From Echinicola arenosa (lineage in GTDB: Bacteria; Bacteroidota; Bacteroidia; Cytophagales; Cyclobacteriaceae), in contig NZ_JACYTQ010000003.1 of the NCBI RefSeq assembly GCF_014841125.1, positions 710,818 to 774,817 on the forward strand: a DNA stretch of 64,000 nt, in the 5' to 3' direction. The notes below the pieces were generated by a model. That model searched no databases and was not told the DNA's origin. It saw nothing but the letters and a program-made list of their open reading frames with translations. Position 1 is the stretch's first letter. Every line of letters begins with the position of its first letter. Below are positions 51,701 through 61,800 of this stretch, piece after piece. The translations under genes were made by a program, and so were the position numbers.

Positions 51701-53056
51701 TTCAGAGTTCAATAGATCTTCAAGAAAAAACTTGCCAGAAATAAGCTCAAAATCAATCAAGGCAGTATGATCTTCTTTTAAACTTAAAGTAGTACCAATA
51801 GAAAATGAGGTATGATTTAATGACAAGTTCCCATCAAGTAAATAGTTACTTTCATTTTCGATAAGGCTAAAATCTCCACTAATTGGCCAGTTTTTTTGAT
51901 CTTTTGGAATTTCAACTTCCAAAAATCCTAACAAGTCAAAAAGGGTTGTGCTTAACTTTATCTCATTGAGTTCCACGGCCAAACTGCTTTGCCAATCTCC
52001 TACTTTTCCTCCCAGTGAAATGGTGGAGTGATTTGCAAAACCAAACTGAAAACCTTGAAAGTCCAAACTGCTATTCTCATAATGTATTTGTCCTTTAAAA
52101 TCTACAGTTTTATTTTCCTTAAAGGGCCAATCCAAATCTGGAAAGAATTGCTGTAGCCAATAGGTATCAATTTGTCCTTCACTGATGATAACATCAGCTT
52201 CCAAACCAAGATTATTAGCAAAGTTGAATTTGTCGACTTGGAATTGAATACCAGGAATTTTAAAGGATAAACCATCCATTTTAGCTGAAGTTTCACCATT
52301 AACTACTAAACCCTGCCAATTCAGGCTTAATTGCACTGTATCCTGATAGACCAAACTCAATTCATTAAGTTGGGTCTTCCATATTTCAGCTCCACTCAAA
52401 TCCTCCACCTTTAATGAAATATCGTTCAACTTATATTCCCGAGCCGCATGGACCATTAAAATCTCTCCATTTTGAATATCAACCACCTTGGATTTAAAAG
52501 TTGGCAGTCCTCCTATTCCAATGTTTTCTTCAATATTCTTATTTATATTCTCTCCAAATCTTAAGTACCCCTTGGTTCCATTGAGGATTAAGGAATCAAT
52601 GATCAATTCTTGATCAAAATCCACTCTCGTTAACTTTGCCGCATCAACAGACCAACTGATGGTATCCTGATCATCAACATAAGTAAAGTAGATATTTTTA
52701 AGATCAATATGCTTTAACTGAATTTTAGGGATGTAAGAATCTCCCGTGTCTTGAGCCTTTCCAGTATTCAGGTAATGAATAGTTGCATCAGATAATTTTA
52801 AAAAGTCTCCTTCAAGTTTTTTGTTCCATAAATCACTCCAATGCCAATTCAGGCTTAATGATTTTGCTTCTATGCTCAATTCCGACTGATCTACACTGAT
52901 ATCAGACACTTCTATTGCTCCCGAAAAATCAAAGTCAACATCTCCAAAGCTGATTCCATTTTGATCAAGAAAAGAATTAGTCAAAAAAAAGGCTCCTACT
53001 ATTATAAGCAATAGACAGCTAAGAACTATTAGAACAACTCTTATACTTTTCTTCAT
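48746..53056 (-). CDS. tamB: Translocation and assembly module protein TamB
   Basis: A 1436-residue protein with one N-terminal membrane anchor (VVLIVLSCLLLIIVGAFFLT) and a very long, repetitive beta-helical periplasmic part, as in AsmA/TamB bridge proteins. The C-terminal ~400 residues match the DUF490/TamB domain: GKVQSLGGNLFYQAP, VTVLAKVENSDL, LLFGNLDPSF and LNDITRKNIKNADLTFYVRS. It is expected to span the periplasm and work with TamL, whose gene overlaps by 4 bp downstream. TamB-like proteins are linked to outer-membrane assembly and phospholipid transfer in other bacteria. Confidence 0.93.
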   Translation of the reverse strand: MKKSIRVVLIVLSCLLLIIVGAFFLTNSFLDQNGISFGDVDFDFSGAIEVSDISVDQSELSIEAKSLSLNWHWSDLWNKKLEGDFLKLSDATIHYLNTGKAQDTGDSYIPKIQLKHIDLKNIYFTYVDDQDTISWSVDAAKLTRVDFDQELIIDSLILNGTKGYLRFGENINKNIEENIGIGGLPTFKSKVVDIQNGEILMVHAAREYKLNDISLKVEDLSGAEIWKTQLNELSLVYQDTVQLSLNWQGLVVNGETSAKMDGLSFKIPGIQFQVDKFNFANNLGLEADVIISEGQIDTYWLQQFFPDLDWPFKENKTVDFKGQIHYENSSLDFQGFQFGFANHSTISLGGKVGDWQSSLAVELNEIKLSTTLFDLLGFLEVEIPKDQKNWPISGDFSLIENESNYLLDGNLSLNHTSFSIGTTLSLKEDHTALIDFELISGKFFLEDLLNSEYSFQSSPIYLSGQTSIAGSEGFSDFQGSFKSDTLSVQGYGFKNPSVSVSREGKTAHLEIKYGSEEEYSLDLSSLNLQHDFSMGSFSGELKGKLPLLMVPDQQAGEIKGKLNGEFRLKDGQQLLAMDVDSLIFYPASYDTNYLLNAHVMFENAKSSFSGEIGIDERLVLKAKADKAILDWWETSSRWNSEIPDFDLYLSSSIDSSFLSSLTGIQVGVDLEELSLNSNQGVLLGKLASSYFSYGNIYASGISADVNYQSQHVGSEIFINSLDAGGTKLDSLSTIVTNDERGVYLIDLETLLPGLKDRVQIGFELESLTKGILVRFQEQGGIRWGREIWSPEINDGIYFLTENKDETSQLAVTNEGQRITYRSSVHGESFKVDSLLLDRLINSFYPDINLEGTVNGHISSIVEEDATVFEINGSELKYGAYDLGSLVFIGSSSKGKVGMDLNLFSPFGDIKAKLENKEADGPVNLDLIMEEANLGLLTALFPDQSEIKLSGISNGKVHGTFHEGQRSIEGFFTFNNSELIFDKPGFYMAVPEDTIFLQGDDLVFDQFVVLDREGDQLTLDGKLGLGLHTFYDLQVFSEHFDLVNKEESGNIKGKMEVNTDLMIKGSSKQMGITGSLNTVDGAKLQYTYEGTITTDRKEDEVIFMSFDQSSNKDSTLINRRIKEKKVIDWNVDVAIGTTDLSLMFNSTSQDYAQLTAEGSLFLRKGNDETPLVTGKVQSLGGNLFYQAPMVSDLDLKILDASIEWLGDLYEPRFTFHGSEVFRIIVDKAIVPQSKRNTRIPVTVLAKVENSDLDDYDLQFDINSTDPDLASYLTNLPLDTRKTYAMNLLLFGNLDPSFSTGGASYMESLVSKLNDITRKNIKNADLTFYVRSEGSANTTDKIGYSFSKGLFHEKVKFAIGGSLDMSEDHPDGAKAFNPIGSVELRYVISTKPEISIMAARKDVYRGIIDGNVNESSLGLSFQKRYPNLFNRFKRMFDQ

Positions 53057-53104
53057 AAAAGTATCCTCCTGATGGAAAATGAAACATACAGGTAAACAAA
53101 ATAA

Positions 53105-53128
53105 GGTCCCCTAAAACATTAGGGAACC
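53105..53128 (-). terminator. Probable terminator after the CsgG-like gene
   Basis: A 9-bp stem (GGTTCCCTA with TAGGGGACC on the minus strand, one G-U) is followed by TTATTTTGTTT, 24 bp after the stop codon. It separates the CsgG-like gene from tamB. Confidence 0.6.
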
Positions 53129-53152
53129 CATATTCAACAAGTATCTCGGAAT

Positions 53153-54019
53153 CTATTTATGTTTGCTTCCCCATGGAGTTCTTTTGATCATGTAGCTCAG
53201 GGAACTGGTATAAGAGTCAGTGTCACTACCAAAAGCATCCCTAGAGTCTGAAAAAACACTTTGCCCTTTGTCATTAAATATCTTTAATGAAACCCTAGTA
53301 TCATAATCTACAGTAGTACTGGAGCTTCCTGAAGAAACTACCGTTCCTTTGGTTTCATTGTTCCTCCGATCTTTCTCCTTCTCTTTTTCTTTGTAAGTAG
53401 TAGCAGAACTACCATAAGTAACCGTTCCTTTGTTTTCAATATCCGAAGTGCCGAAAACTACATATTCTACCCCCAATAACTCAGCTATTTCCTTGGGATT
53501 GGCAGCAGTAGCCAAGTGATTCGCATCTATTCCATTTTTTTGTAATATCGAATTGGTTATCATTGGATCCTGAACAGTGATCAAAGAAGTATTCTTGATG
53601 AAAGAATTGGCACACTCGTTTTGTGCTTGAGCCCTGATCGCATCGACCATCATCCCTTGGTCATTGGTAATGATTTCAAAGGGCAGCACCGCTAGTTTAT
53701 TTCGCCTCTCTTCTGCACTTACTTTTGGAGTTGCGGAGACGGGGGCAGCCACGACCACCTCGTTGACTACCTCTACCCTTCCACTTGCAAATTCAATTTT
53801 ATTAATTTCATCTTTATTTACCTCATATTCTAGATCTTCTCCAGCATATTTAAACTTAATGGAACTGGTTCCCATACTGGTCACCTTTCCCTCCATTTTT
53901 TTCCCATCCATCTTGACAATCACATCGTTTTTCTCTTCTTGTGCCATTACCTCCTGATGAAATCCAACAATGCCAAAAAACATCATCAGGAGCATTGACA
54001 AATTTTTAATTTGCTTCAT
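53153..54019 (-). CDS. Secreted CsgG-like protein
   Basis: A 288-residue protein with signal peptide (IVGFHQEVMAQ). A short beta module (~30-85: DVIVKMDGKKMEGKV, YEVNKDEINKIEFASG) resembles domains that precede CsgG-like folds. Residues ~105-280 carry LAVLPFEIITNDQGMMVDAI, an ILQKNGI segment, AELLGVEYVVFGTSDIE and a long KEKEKEKDRRN linker, then VSLKIFNDKGQSVFSDSRD; this order fits CsgG/GNA1162-type periplasmic proteins. The end SYMIKRTPWGSK is unusual. It lies 85 bp downstream of a solute-binding protein gene on the same strand. Pore formation as in curli export is not implied. Confidence 0.72.
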   Translation of the reverse strand: MKQIKNLSMLLMMFFGIVGFHQEVMAQEEKNDVIVKMDGKKMEGKVTSMGTSSIKFKYAGEDLEYEVNKDEINKIEFASGRVEVVNEVVVAAPVSATPKVSAEERRNKLAVLPFEIITNDQGMMVDAIRAQAQNECANSFIKNTSLITVQDPMITNSILQKNGIDANHLATAANPKEIAELLGVEYVVFGTSDIENKGTVTYGSSATTYKEKEKEKDRRNNETKGTVVSSGSSSTTVDYDTRVSLKIFNDKGQSVFSDSRDAFGSDTDSYTSSLSYMIKRTPWGSKHK

Positions 54020-54104
54020 AATATCTAAAGTTTGTTCTATTCTGTTTCATAATTTAATATTTTCAACTCAAAAAATACATCAAAACCAACTGATTACCAA
54101 TAAC

Positions 54105-55109
54105 TTATTTGAAATTAACCCTTATTCCAGGATTGCTCGCATCTGGAGATGTAGAAACATTGACTGTGCCCTTATGTTTCTCAGGAATATCCTCCCAACT
54201 ATCATAATATTTTCCGCCCACATAGTATTTCATGGAAGTGGGTTTTTCTTCTCCATCTGCATAGACCATATAAGATGAAAGTGGTGGAACTGTTCCTATC
54301 ACTTTGCCTTTTGGTATCAATTCTGCTATGCCGTCATTGTTCATATCCATGGCCAACCAATCCAAGCCCAACAGTTGATGATAAGTCCCGTCATTGGCCA
54401 TTTTTTTTATCTCCTTATTAAATTGTTTGATGATCTTTTCAGCTCCCGGAAGGTCCTTGCGAAGGGCAAAATAAAGAGGCTTGATTATAAAGGACCTTTT
54501 ACTGATGACCAGATGCTCCCGAACCTCTTCACTTTGGTCTTTCAAGAGGTATTCAATCAAAAGTGCATCCACCAATATGCAATCCACTTCATCATTTAAG
54601 AGTTTTTGAAAATTTTCCTCGTCGGAATTACTGTGTATTAGGGTAACATCATCGACGTTTTCAAAATCACGATTATAGGCATAGCCATCTACCAAGCCCA
54701 AACTCCGATTTGCTAAGCCATTCATGGCCAATAGATCAACATCTTGTCCTCTTTTGCCTACCAGTACCAATTGATTTTGCATATAAGCATTGGAAAACAG
54801 CAAAAAGTTTTCACGATCACCCGTCATCCACAAAGCGGCACTTCCATCAAAACTATTGTGTTCTATCCCTGTCATAACATCCTCAAAATCCTGTATGGTC
54901 ACCTCCGTTTCCACGTTAATCCTTCTGAGTGCTTCTCTCACCAAGTTCAAGGCCACAGCGGAATTTGGGTCAGTGTCTGTAAAAGGAGGCCACTGGTCTG
55001 AAGCCAATTTCAAGGGACTTTCCTGTGCAAACGAGGAACTGATGGATAGGCTTAGCATCAAGATAGTCAACAGGTAGATATTCAATATTTTTTTAATTAT
55101 TTTCATCAT
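54105..55109 (-). CDS. Orphan periplasmic solute-binding protein (SBP_bac_3 family)
   Basis: A 334-residue secreted protein (LSLSISSSFAQ). Residues ~30-255 are a type 3 extracellular solute-binding domain: LKLASDQWPPFTDTDP at the start, the DFEDVMTGIEHNSFDGSAALWMT block, SNAYMQNQLVLVGKRG, RSLGLVDGYAYNR, DCILVDALLIEYLL and FALRKDLPGAEKIIKQFN. The last ~75 residues are an added segment with DMNNDGIAELIPKG and MKYYVGGKYYDSW. No ABC permease or ATPase is nearby, and such transport is uncommon in Bacteroidetes, so a sensory or binding role is more likely than import. It begins 19 bp after the next upstream gene. Confidence 0.82.
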   Translation of the reverse strand: MMKIIKKILNIYLLTILMLSLSISSSFAQESPLKLASDQWPPFTDTDPNSAVALNLVREALRRINVETEVTIQDFEDVMTGIEHNSFDGSAALWMTGDRENFLLFSNAYMQNQLVLVGKRGQDVDLLAMNGLANRSLGLVDGYAYNRDFENVDDVTLIHSNSDEENFQKLLNDEVDCILVDALLIEYLLKDQSEEVREHLVISKRSFIIKPLYFALRKDLPGAEKIIKQFNKEIKKMANDGTYHQLLGLDWLAMDMNNDGIAELIPKGKVIGTVPPLSSYMVYADGEEKPTSMKYYVGGKYYDSWEDIPEKHKGTVNVSTSPDASNPGIRVNFK

Positions 55110-55128
55110 TATTAGTGCTTAATGAAGG

Positions 55129-55623
55129 TTAGAATTTGAAGGCCAAGCCTAGACCATGATTGCCTATTTGTACATTCAGAGTGGGTTGATAATCGGTGCG
55201 GGCCTGATAGCCGGAATTGTAATAAGCTACCGCCTCGTCGGCATTTTTTTCAAACCATTTCTGAAAAGGAATGGAAGCGACGGCGCAACCTGCCGCGATA
55301 TAGGCAAGGTTCCAATTGGGATCATGGTCATCACTAAGGGAATTTAATAATGGGTAAGACACCAACACTACAGCTGTGGCGCTGAGCAATTTAGAGATCA
55401 GGTAATTTCCGGCAATCGGTTTGACATAATCTTTCATGGCCGGATCATTTTGAAAGAGCTTGATCAATTGGGTCGGCTCCATCTCGATTTCACATTTTTT
55501 GTATACTTTCTTCTTGAAAATTCCTTTTTCAAGAATCTCTATAGGTTCCGATACCGTTTGTGCCTGAGCACCAATCATACCCAGTAAGGTTAAAAATAGA
55601 AGGGCAAAAATAGCTTTTTTCAT
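55129..55623 (-). CDS. Uncharacterised envelope protein
   Basis: A 164-residue protein. The frame is open to 55698, but Met at 55623 begins a standard signal peptide (KKAIFALLFLTLLGMIGAQAQ). A central hydrophobic stretch (KLLSATAVVLVSYPLLNSL and LAYIAAGCAVASIPF) suggests membrane association, and the end LNVQIGNHGLGLAFKF looks like a final beta-strand with terminal Phe. No family recognised. It is the first gene of a probable three-gene unit with the solute-binding and CsgG-like genes. Confidence 0.75.
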   Translation of the reverse strand: MKKAIFALLFLTLLGMIGAQAQTVSEPIEILEKGIFKKKVYKKCEIEMEPTQLIKLFQNDPAMKDYVKPIAGNYLISKLLSATAVVLVSYPLLNSLSDDHDPNWNLAYIAAGCAVASIPFQKWFEKNADEAVAYYNSGYQARTDYQPTLNVQIGNHGLGLAFKF

Positions 55624-55918
55624 AAGTGGTCTTAATTTATAGTTTGTGTTGATTTGTAAAGACTCAAAGAATAAAAATTGAATTTTCATCAGAAACATCA
55701 GACTAACCTCCTAAAATTCAATAATTTAAAATATTAATTTAATTCATTAAAACATAGAAAAAAGTCAAAATTCAAAGACTGACTTTAGAATGATAACACA
55801 GAAAAGCCATTCATTTACAAAATCAAGACGCTCATTAAAAGATTTATTCAGAATTAATGTTACGATAGCCTATTAAAAAACTCTAATATTCAGCCCTACT
55901 GACACTACCCCTATTTAG

Positions 55919-57532
55919 CTAATTCATCAAGATAGGTTTCAATTTTTCCAAGTTCTGAAAATCATTTTTATTTACCCATCCTGCACGCATTTCTTCTCCA
56001 TCCATGTACCTTGAATAAAAGTCAATTCCACTCTGGTCTGCATACTTGTATGCATCAAAAACATTTCCTTTTCCATACATTCTGGGATCAGCCTGTGCTT
56101 TTAATTCTTTGAAAAGTTTCTTCTTTAAAGCATCTTTTTCTTTTTTGAAATGGCCATTGTCCGCAAGGTTATGGATACAATCTGGATCCTCATTAATATT
56201 GTAAAGCTCTTCAGCAGGACGCTTTCCAAACGACCAGGCCCAATATTGAAATGTACTTTCATTATAGATGGAATTAAGACAAACCGTTTTGGTAGCACCG
56301 CCATCAGTATTGAGGTACCCTGTTTTAGGATTACCAGCTGGCCACCTATCCGGTTCGAAATTTTGTAAATAAAGTAGGTCACCTTTGACAATCCCCCTTA
56401 TAGGATATCCATGATCTTCGGGCCTCCCTACATCATGTCTTTCCTTACCGATCAAAACATGATCTCTCTTTGGATCCACTTGCTTGGATTTGCTCGAATA
56501 AAGGATATCAGTGAAACTATTACCCGTAATGTTCTTCATCCCACTTTCCTTCTCTTTAATTCCTGCCAACTCCAGAAATGTTGGAGCAAAATCTATGAAA
56601 CTAATAAAATCATCAATTTTTCTTCCTGCTGTTGAGATACCATCACCCCACCTCACTGCTAGCGGCAAATGGTTGGAGTATTCGTACTCTTGCCCCTTAA
56701 TTCTGGGAAATGGCATGCCATTATCCGAGGTGACAACAATAAGTGTATTTTCCAATTCTCCACGTTTTTCCAGTTCATCCAGCATCTTACCAAGTTGCTT
56801 GTCAAAGTATTCTATCTCATAGGCATAGTCGAGTAAATCAGTCTTCACAGAATCTTTGCTTGGCCAAAAACTATATACCTGATCATCCCCAACATCATGA
56901 ATCGATTTTCCCCCTTTATCAATACCAGAACCATATTCATAGCCCCTATGCGGTTCCAACCCTCCATACCAAAAGAAAAAAGGCTCATCATCATTTTTTT
57001 CGTTTAAAAAAGCTTCAAAATTTCCGGCATAGTCCACGTTGCTTATCTGGGGAGTTGGAGGAGTGGTTTTGAGCTCACTGTAATTGTGGACCAAAAGGTT
57101 TCTAGGACTTCCATCTTCATGCTTGGCTACTCCAGGGGCCCAGCCCTTTCCAGTATAACCCACATGATAGCCATGTTCATCCAGCACCTCGGCAAAGGTC
57201 TTGAATTTGGCCGGAAAATAGGGCCAATGATTAGCTGCCTCCTCCAATTGCCAAGAATTCCTACCAGTGAGAATATTAGAACGGGAAGGGGCACATTTGG
57301 CATTCGGTGTGTAGGCATTATTAAAGAGAATCCCCTCCGCTGCAATTCTATCAAAATTGGGCGTTTTCACCCAATCACAGCCATAAGCCCCCATATGCAT
57401 ATAAGTCACGTCATCCATGATGGCAAAAAGTATATTGGGAACTTGTTTGGCTTTTGGTTTTTCTTGGGAGTCAGTAAATGCCCAAACTCCTAAAAGAAGT
57501 AGACCAGTTAAAAGGGGAATAATCTTTTTCAT
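55919..57532 (-). CDS. Secreted sulfatase (type I, heparan-N-sulfatase-like)
   Basis: A 537-residue sulfatase with an N-terminal hydrophobic segment ([14 protein letters not shown]). It carries [22 protein letters not shown] with Cys80 for formylglycine, [26 protein letters not shown] and [13 protein letters not shown]. The layout (GLEPHRGYE and [11 protein letters not shown]) resembles the sulfatase branch that includes heparan N-sulfatases and related S1_8 enzymes, by memory of the motifs. It stands alone, more than 8 kb from the other sulfatases, and is probably not part of their operon. Confidence 0.94.
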   Translation of the reverse strand: MKKIIPLLTGLLLLGVWAFTDSQEKPKAKQVPNILFAIMDDVTYMHMGAYGCDWVKTPNFDRIAAEGILFNNAYTPNAKCAPSRSNILTGRNSWQLEEAANHWPYFPAKFKTFAEVLDEHGYHVGYTGKGWAPGVAKHEDGSPRNLLVHNYSELKTTPPTPQISNVDYAGNFEAFLNEKNDDEPFFFWYGGLEPHRGYEYGSGIDKGGKSIHDVGDDQVYSFWPSKDSVKTDLLDYAYEIEYFDKQLGKMLDELEKRGELENTLIVVTSDNGMPFPRIKGQEYEYSNHLPLAVRWGDGISTAGRKIDDFISFIDFAPTFLELAGIKEKESGMKNITGNSFTDILYSSKSKQVDPKRDHVLIGKERHDVGRPEDHGYPIRGIVKGDLLYLQNFEPDRWPAGNPKTGYLNTDGGATKTVCLNSIYNESTFQYWAWSFGKRPAEELYNINEDPDCIHNLADNGHFKKEKDALKKKLFKELKAQADPRMYGKGNVFDAYKYADQSGIDFYSRYMDGEEMRAGWVNKNDFQNLEKLKPILMN

Positions 57533-57900
57533 AGGTTATTTTTCTATCGGAATTCATCCACTTACTTTCCAAGATAAGAAAGTTTTGGTCAAATGATTCT
57601 CAGTGTTTTCAATATCCATTACTTCTTACAGTCCTAATATTGACTTAATATTTCGTTCCAATTAAACTTATAATCCATTGAGCTCTATCCAGGGAAATAC
57701 TATCTGATCAAAAATGTTTAAAACGTAAAAAGCGGCCAAGTAAAATACTCAAGCCGCTTTTATTGCTGTTAGGTGATAAAGCTGGAATTATTTGTCTTTA
57801 AATTCTCCGTTTTTCAATACAAGGGAAGGTTCAATTTTAGCTTAAAGTTTACTAAACTACATTTTCAAACTGGATAAGTTGGTACTAGTGTTAGTATTTA
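57533..57900. other. Intergenic region with terminator and possible gene remnant
   Basis: 368 bases between two minus-strand genes. A terminator stands near the middle. Beside it the minus strand reads IEPSLVLKNGEFKDK then stop (about 57787-57832), preceded by another stop. It may be the tail of a lost gene that kept its own terminator. Confidence 0.45.
57728..57761. terminator. Intrinsic terminator
   Basis: A 9-bp stem (AAAAGCGGC with GCCGCTTTT) and 16-nt loop. On the minus strand it lies downstream of the lipoprotein gene and of the gene-remnant tail. Confidence 0.75.
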
Positions 57901-58494
57901 TCAATCTGCCCATGATATATTTTGGAAACTTCCTTCCGAAACTTCGACTTCAATATTTTTTTCATCATCCAAGGCCTTAAAATTAAAAGTGCCTGACATG
58001 GTCTTTGCTTGATAATCAATCTCAGTGATGGTAAGTTTAATTTCTTTGGTATGGTTTGAACTGGCCTTCAAGGTGTATTCCTCAGATTGAACGGAGGGTC
58101 TTTCTTCCACTGCTCCCAACACACCGAGGTATTCTCCAGAATCTGTTTCCAACTTCCAATCATCAAAAGTATCTCCAACTTGAAGGTCATTGATATCAAT
58201 TCCTCCTAATTTAAATCCAACGGCCCTGGCTCCTCCTTCATCCGGTAGATCCACTGCATATAATGTCATTAAAAAAGTGTTTTCCTTCTCCACCATATCG
58301 ACCATAACAAAGTCTACTGCTAGCAAACCTTGTCCGTTGGCTGCTTCAAAAGGTTCCCCATCGACCATACAGGTCAGTCGTTCCTCCATTCCGGCCTCTT
58401 CTTCATTTTTCAATTCCAGAGAAGTGATACAGCCATTTAAAATAAGAGGGCAAAATAGAATGAGGGCTAATTGATTTTTCTTCAAATTATTCAT
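57901..58494 (-). CDS. DUF6252-like lipoprotein
   Basis: A 197-residue lipoprotein (CPLILNGC, Cys22). After the anchor come LTCMVDGEPFEAANGQGLLA, a beta-rich middle part, and the end KTMSGTFNFKALDDEKNIEVEVSEGSFQNI. The pattern of CxVDG.PF, repeated hydrophobic strands and the late SGTFNFKA…EGSF block fits the DUF6252 family of uncharacterised Bacteroidetes lipoproteins. The assignment is from memory of the pattern. It is flanked by terminators on both sides and is probably transcribed alone. Confidence 0.78.
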   Translation of the reverse strand: MNNLKKNQLALILFCPLILNGCITSLELKNEEEAGMEERLTCMVDGEPFEAANGQGLLAVDFVMVDMVEKENTFLMTLYAVDLPDEGGARAVGFKLGGIDINDLQVGDTFDDWKLETDSGEYLGVLGAVEERPSVQSEEYTLKASSNHTKEIKLTITEIDYQAKTMSGTFNFKALDDEKNIEVEVSEGSFQNISWAD

Positions 58495-58805
58495 TTCAAT
58501 TGATATGGTTGGTTGCTTTTTTTGTGTAATTCAATTCTCATTATGTACAGATCATACCCGTTTTTACCCCCTTAAAAAAATCTGTTTTATCCTCTCACAA
58601 CCTATCCTGGTTATTTAAAGCATTTTAAGCAGAGTAAAGTAGATCTGATCCATATTTACTAAGGGGATGTTCAGAATTGATGCCGCAAAAAATATTTGTT
58701 CTAGCAAAACTCTCAGGCTACAATTCAATAAAAACAGAAATCCGGTCCTAACAAGAACCGGATTTCTTAAAACCTATAAATGAATTATGAAAATCATTTA
58801 ATACA
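58495..58805. other. Intergenic region with terminator
   Basis: 311 AT-rich bases upstream of the lipoprotein gene and downstream of the pectate-lyase-like gene. Apart from the hairpin at 58737-58766, nothing recognised. Confidence 0.5.
58737..58766. terminator. Intrinsic terminator of the pectate-lyase-like gene
   Basis: A perfect 10-bp stem (GAAATCCGGT with ACCGGATTTC) and 10-nt loop, followed on the minus strand by TGTTTTTATTG, 40 bp after the stop. Confidence 0.85.
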
Positions 58806-61800
58806 TCAATTTTTGATAATCTTATGAACGATGCGTTCTCCCTTAATATTCACATACATAAAATAAATACCAGATGAATATTCACTGATATCCCAAGTTG
58901 ACACACTTTCATCAATTGATTTCTGGATTTTTTTCAGCCCATTTACATCATAAATACTTACATCAACTGGTTCAGAAACATCACTTGGTAAATATAATTT
59001 GATCATACCTTTGCTTGGATTAGGGAAAACTTTGATCAGTACTCTCTCATTGATATTTTCTACTTCTTCATAATTTTCATCCACTAGCATCCTATTTCCC
59101 ATCTGATCATTTGATCCCACCGATGGCTCTTCACCAAAGATCAATTTACCATAATAGTAAACGGTAACATGATCTTCCAAAACCCAATCCGTTTCACTGC
59201 TGTTAGAATAATCATTCTCCATCACAAAATCTGCCCAGTTCGATTTGGTAATCCTGATTGATATTTGACCTGTTTCACTCAGAGGAGGTAGTTTATCGAT
59301 GGATTCATCTATTTGTAAGGACAAATAATGGTCTGCTCCTTCATGGTCACCTGATACTTCCATAAAGGTTCCTTGGATATTTTGTTTTCCTAAAGCAGCA
59401 TAATCTACCTTTAGTCCTAAAGTGCCCTCACCATCTTTGGTAAACCAATACCTGAAGCTTAATCCCTCATATTCCAATGGTACATTTCCATCATTTACTA
59501 AGTTGAATGACTTTTTGAGTGTATTGTGACTGGATGAGTGATGCTTTAAGTAAACTTTGGCTTTTCTTTCTGGAGCTTCTGGCTGCGGCTCATTACCCCA
59601 AATCAAACTTTCTCCTTGATACAAGGTTATGTGAGGATTTATCGTAAAATCACCCGCTTCCATCATGGAATGATCATTATATTCATCAAAATCAGACCAA
59701 TCATTATCAAAAATTCCTGCTTTGATCTCGCCTGAATCAGCTCCAAGACCTAGCATACTTTCCGCTTGAAACGTATACTCTACATAGCCAAAAGCGCCTG
59801 TTCTAGGTTCGGACAAAGCCACATAATTCATATTAACCTGATTTGATCCCAAAGCAGCATAATCCAATCTAGTTTGAATCGAAGTGCTATTTTCCGGTGT
59901 AAACCAATACCTGGCTGTTATATCCTGAAGATCTACCGCCAAAGTATCCTTATTGACCAACTTAAAGTTGGGACGAATTTGATTATCTTGAAGCTGATCA
60001 ATGTCGCCATTCTTGTAAACTACCTCAAGTTTCGGGTAAGCATGGAATAAGGCTTCGATTTCAGCAGGTTTTAAGGCATAGTTGTATAACCGCACATCAT
60101 CCATTCTATCCCTGAAAGGTTTATTTTCATCAGAATTACCCAGTCTTACTGGACTTGCTTTCCCTGTTTTACCCGTAAAATAATTCGTCTCTGCCGTTTG
60201 TTCACCGTTGAGATAGAATTTCAATTTTTTGTTTTCTTTGTCCCGAATTGCGACCAGATGTACCCATTCGTCTGTAAAAAGCGGGTGTGAAGAACTGTTA
60301 CTTACCGAGGTGGTGATAGAGGTTTTGGTCCGATCATCGTCTATGGCAAAAGTGAGGTTTCCGTCCCGCAATTGGATACCATACCAATTGTCCGCAAAAC
60401 TACCCTTATGAATCAAGTAACTGTCCATATTATTATTATAGCGATACGTATCTTCAGGTATTTTCACCCACAAGGAAATGGTAAAGGAAGTCTCGTCAAA
60501 CAGCAGGTGATCTGCATTCGGAACGTTAATCGAAGCCGTGGATGACGGACTGTCAAATTGATAGGCCTGACCAAATTTCCCAACAACCCTATCGGTACCA
60601 GCAAAACCCTGCGCCATTGCATCCTGCTTATAATCACTATAATCTTCCACCAAAGTCCCCGTCTGCTCGTCCATTTTCCAATGCCCTACCAAACTTGCAG
60701 GAGCTGCTGCCTTGAACGACCAGACATCACCGGTAGTGGTACCTTTTGGACCCAAAGCATCCACTCTCCAGAAATAGGTTTTATTGGCCGCTAAACTAAG
60801 AAGTTCGAAATTAGGTTCGTTCACAGATGTACTTCCTATAAGCTCCAGCGCTGTACTTTCTTCACCTAAGTAAATCTGATAACTTGTGGTGTTCACCCCT
60901 CCTTTCCAACTCACCGTGACCGTATCTCCATATCCTTCTAGTACTTGACCCTCAGTTAATGATGGTGAAAAAGCCTTAATAGGTGTAGGAAGGGTGTGGA
61001 AAAGTTCGAGCACTTCTTGATCTGTAAGTCGCTTGTTAAAGAGTTTCACTTCATCAATATATCCCCTGAATGGGGTACCAAATCCATTGGAATTTCCTAA
61101 AATGATGGGTTCAAGCTGACCAATGCTATTTTTAGTTCGATCATTGGTTTCATTAACTTTTTCGCCATTGATGTAAACTTTCAAAACACCTTCCTGACGA
61201 TCTCTAATGGCCACTAAATGCGTCCATTCTCCTGAGAAAATAGGATCAGCAGTGGTAGAAAGCTCTGTTTTGTCTTCATTATCATCCACCGCAAAACGGA
61301 GATTACCGTCCTTGATCTCTATACCGTACCATTGCCCCGTACCTCCTGTGGTCGCATTGGCTGAAAAGGTTCCCTTGTGAATCAGGTATGATTGAGAAGT
61401 AGGGTTAGAAGATTTAAGCCACATGGAGATGGCAAATGAATGCTCATCAAAATACAGCTGATCTGCATGGGGAACAAAAACATGAGAAGGATTTTCTGCA
61501 TTGTTGAAGTCCAATGCATTATTAACCTTTCCTTCTGCCCAAGAAAAATCGTTGAGTTCATTGATTTCTCCATCATGAATGAACGTGCTGCTATCCGCCA
61601 CCAAAGTTCCTTCTTCATGATCCATCAACCAAGCTCCTACCAAACCTCGGGCGATATAAGGACGAGTGGTAAAAGACCAGACGGCACCCTCTGTGAGTCC
61701 CAACTCATTTCCTGCATCCACTTTCCAGAAGTAGGTTTGATCGGACATTAAATCCGTCAATTGGTATTCATTGGTGGTTAAGGAATCTATCAGCTCCAAA

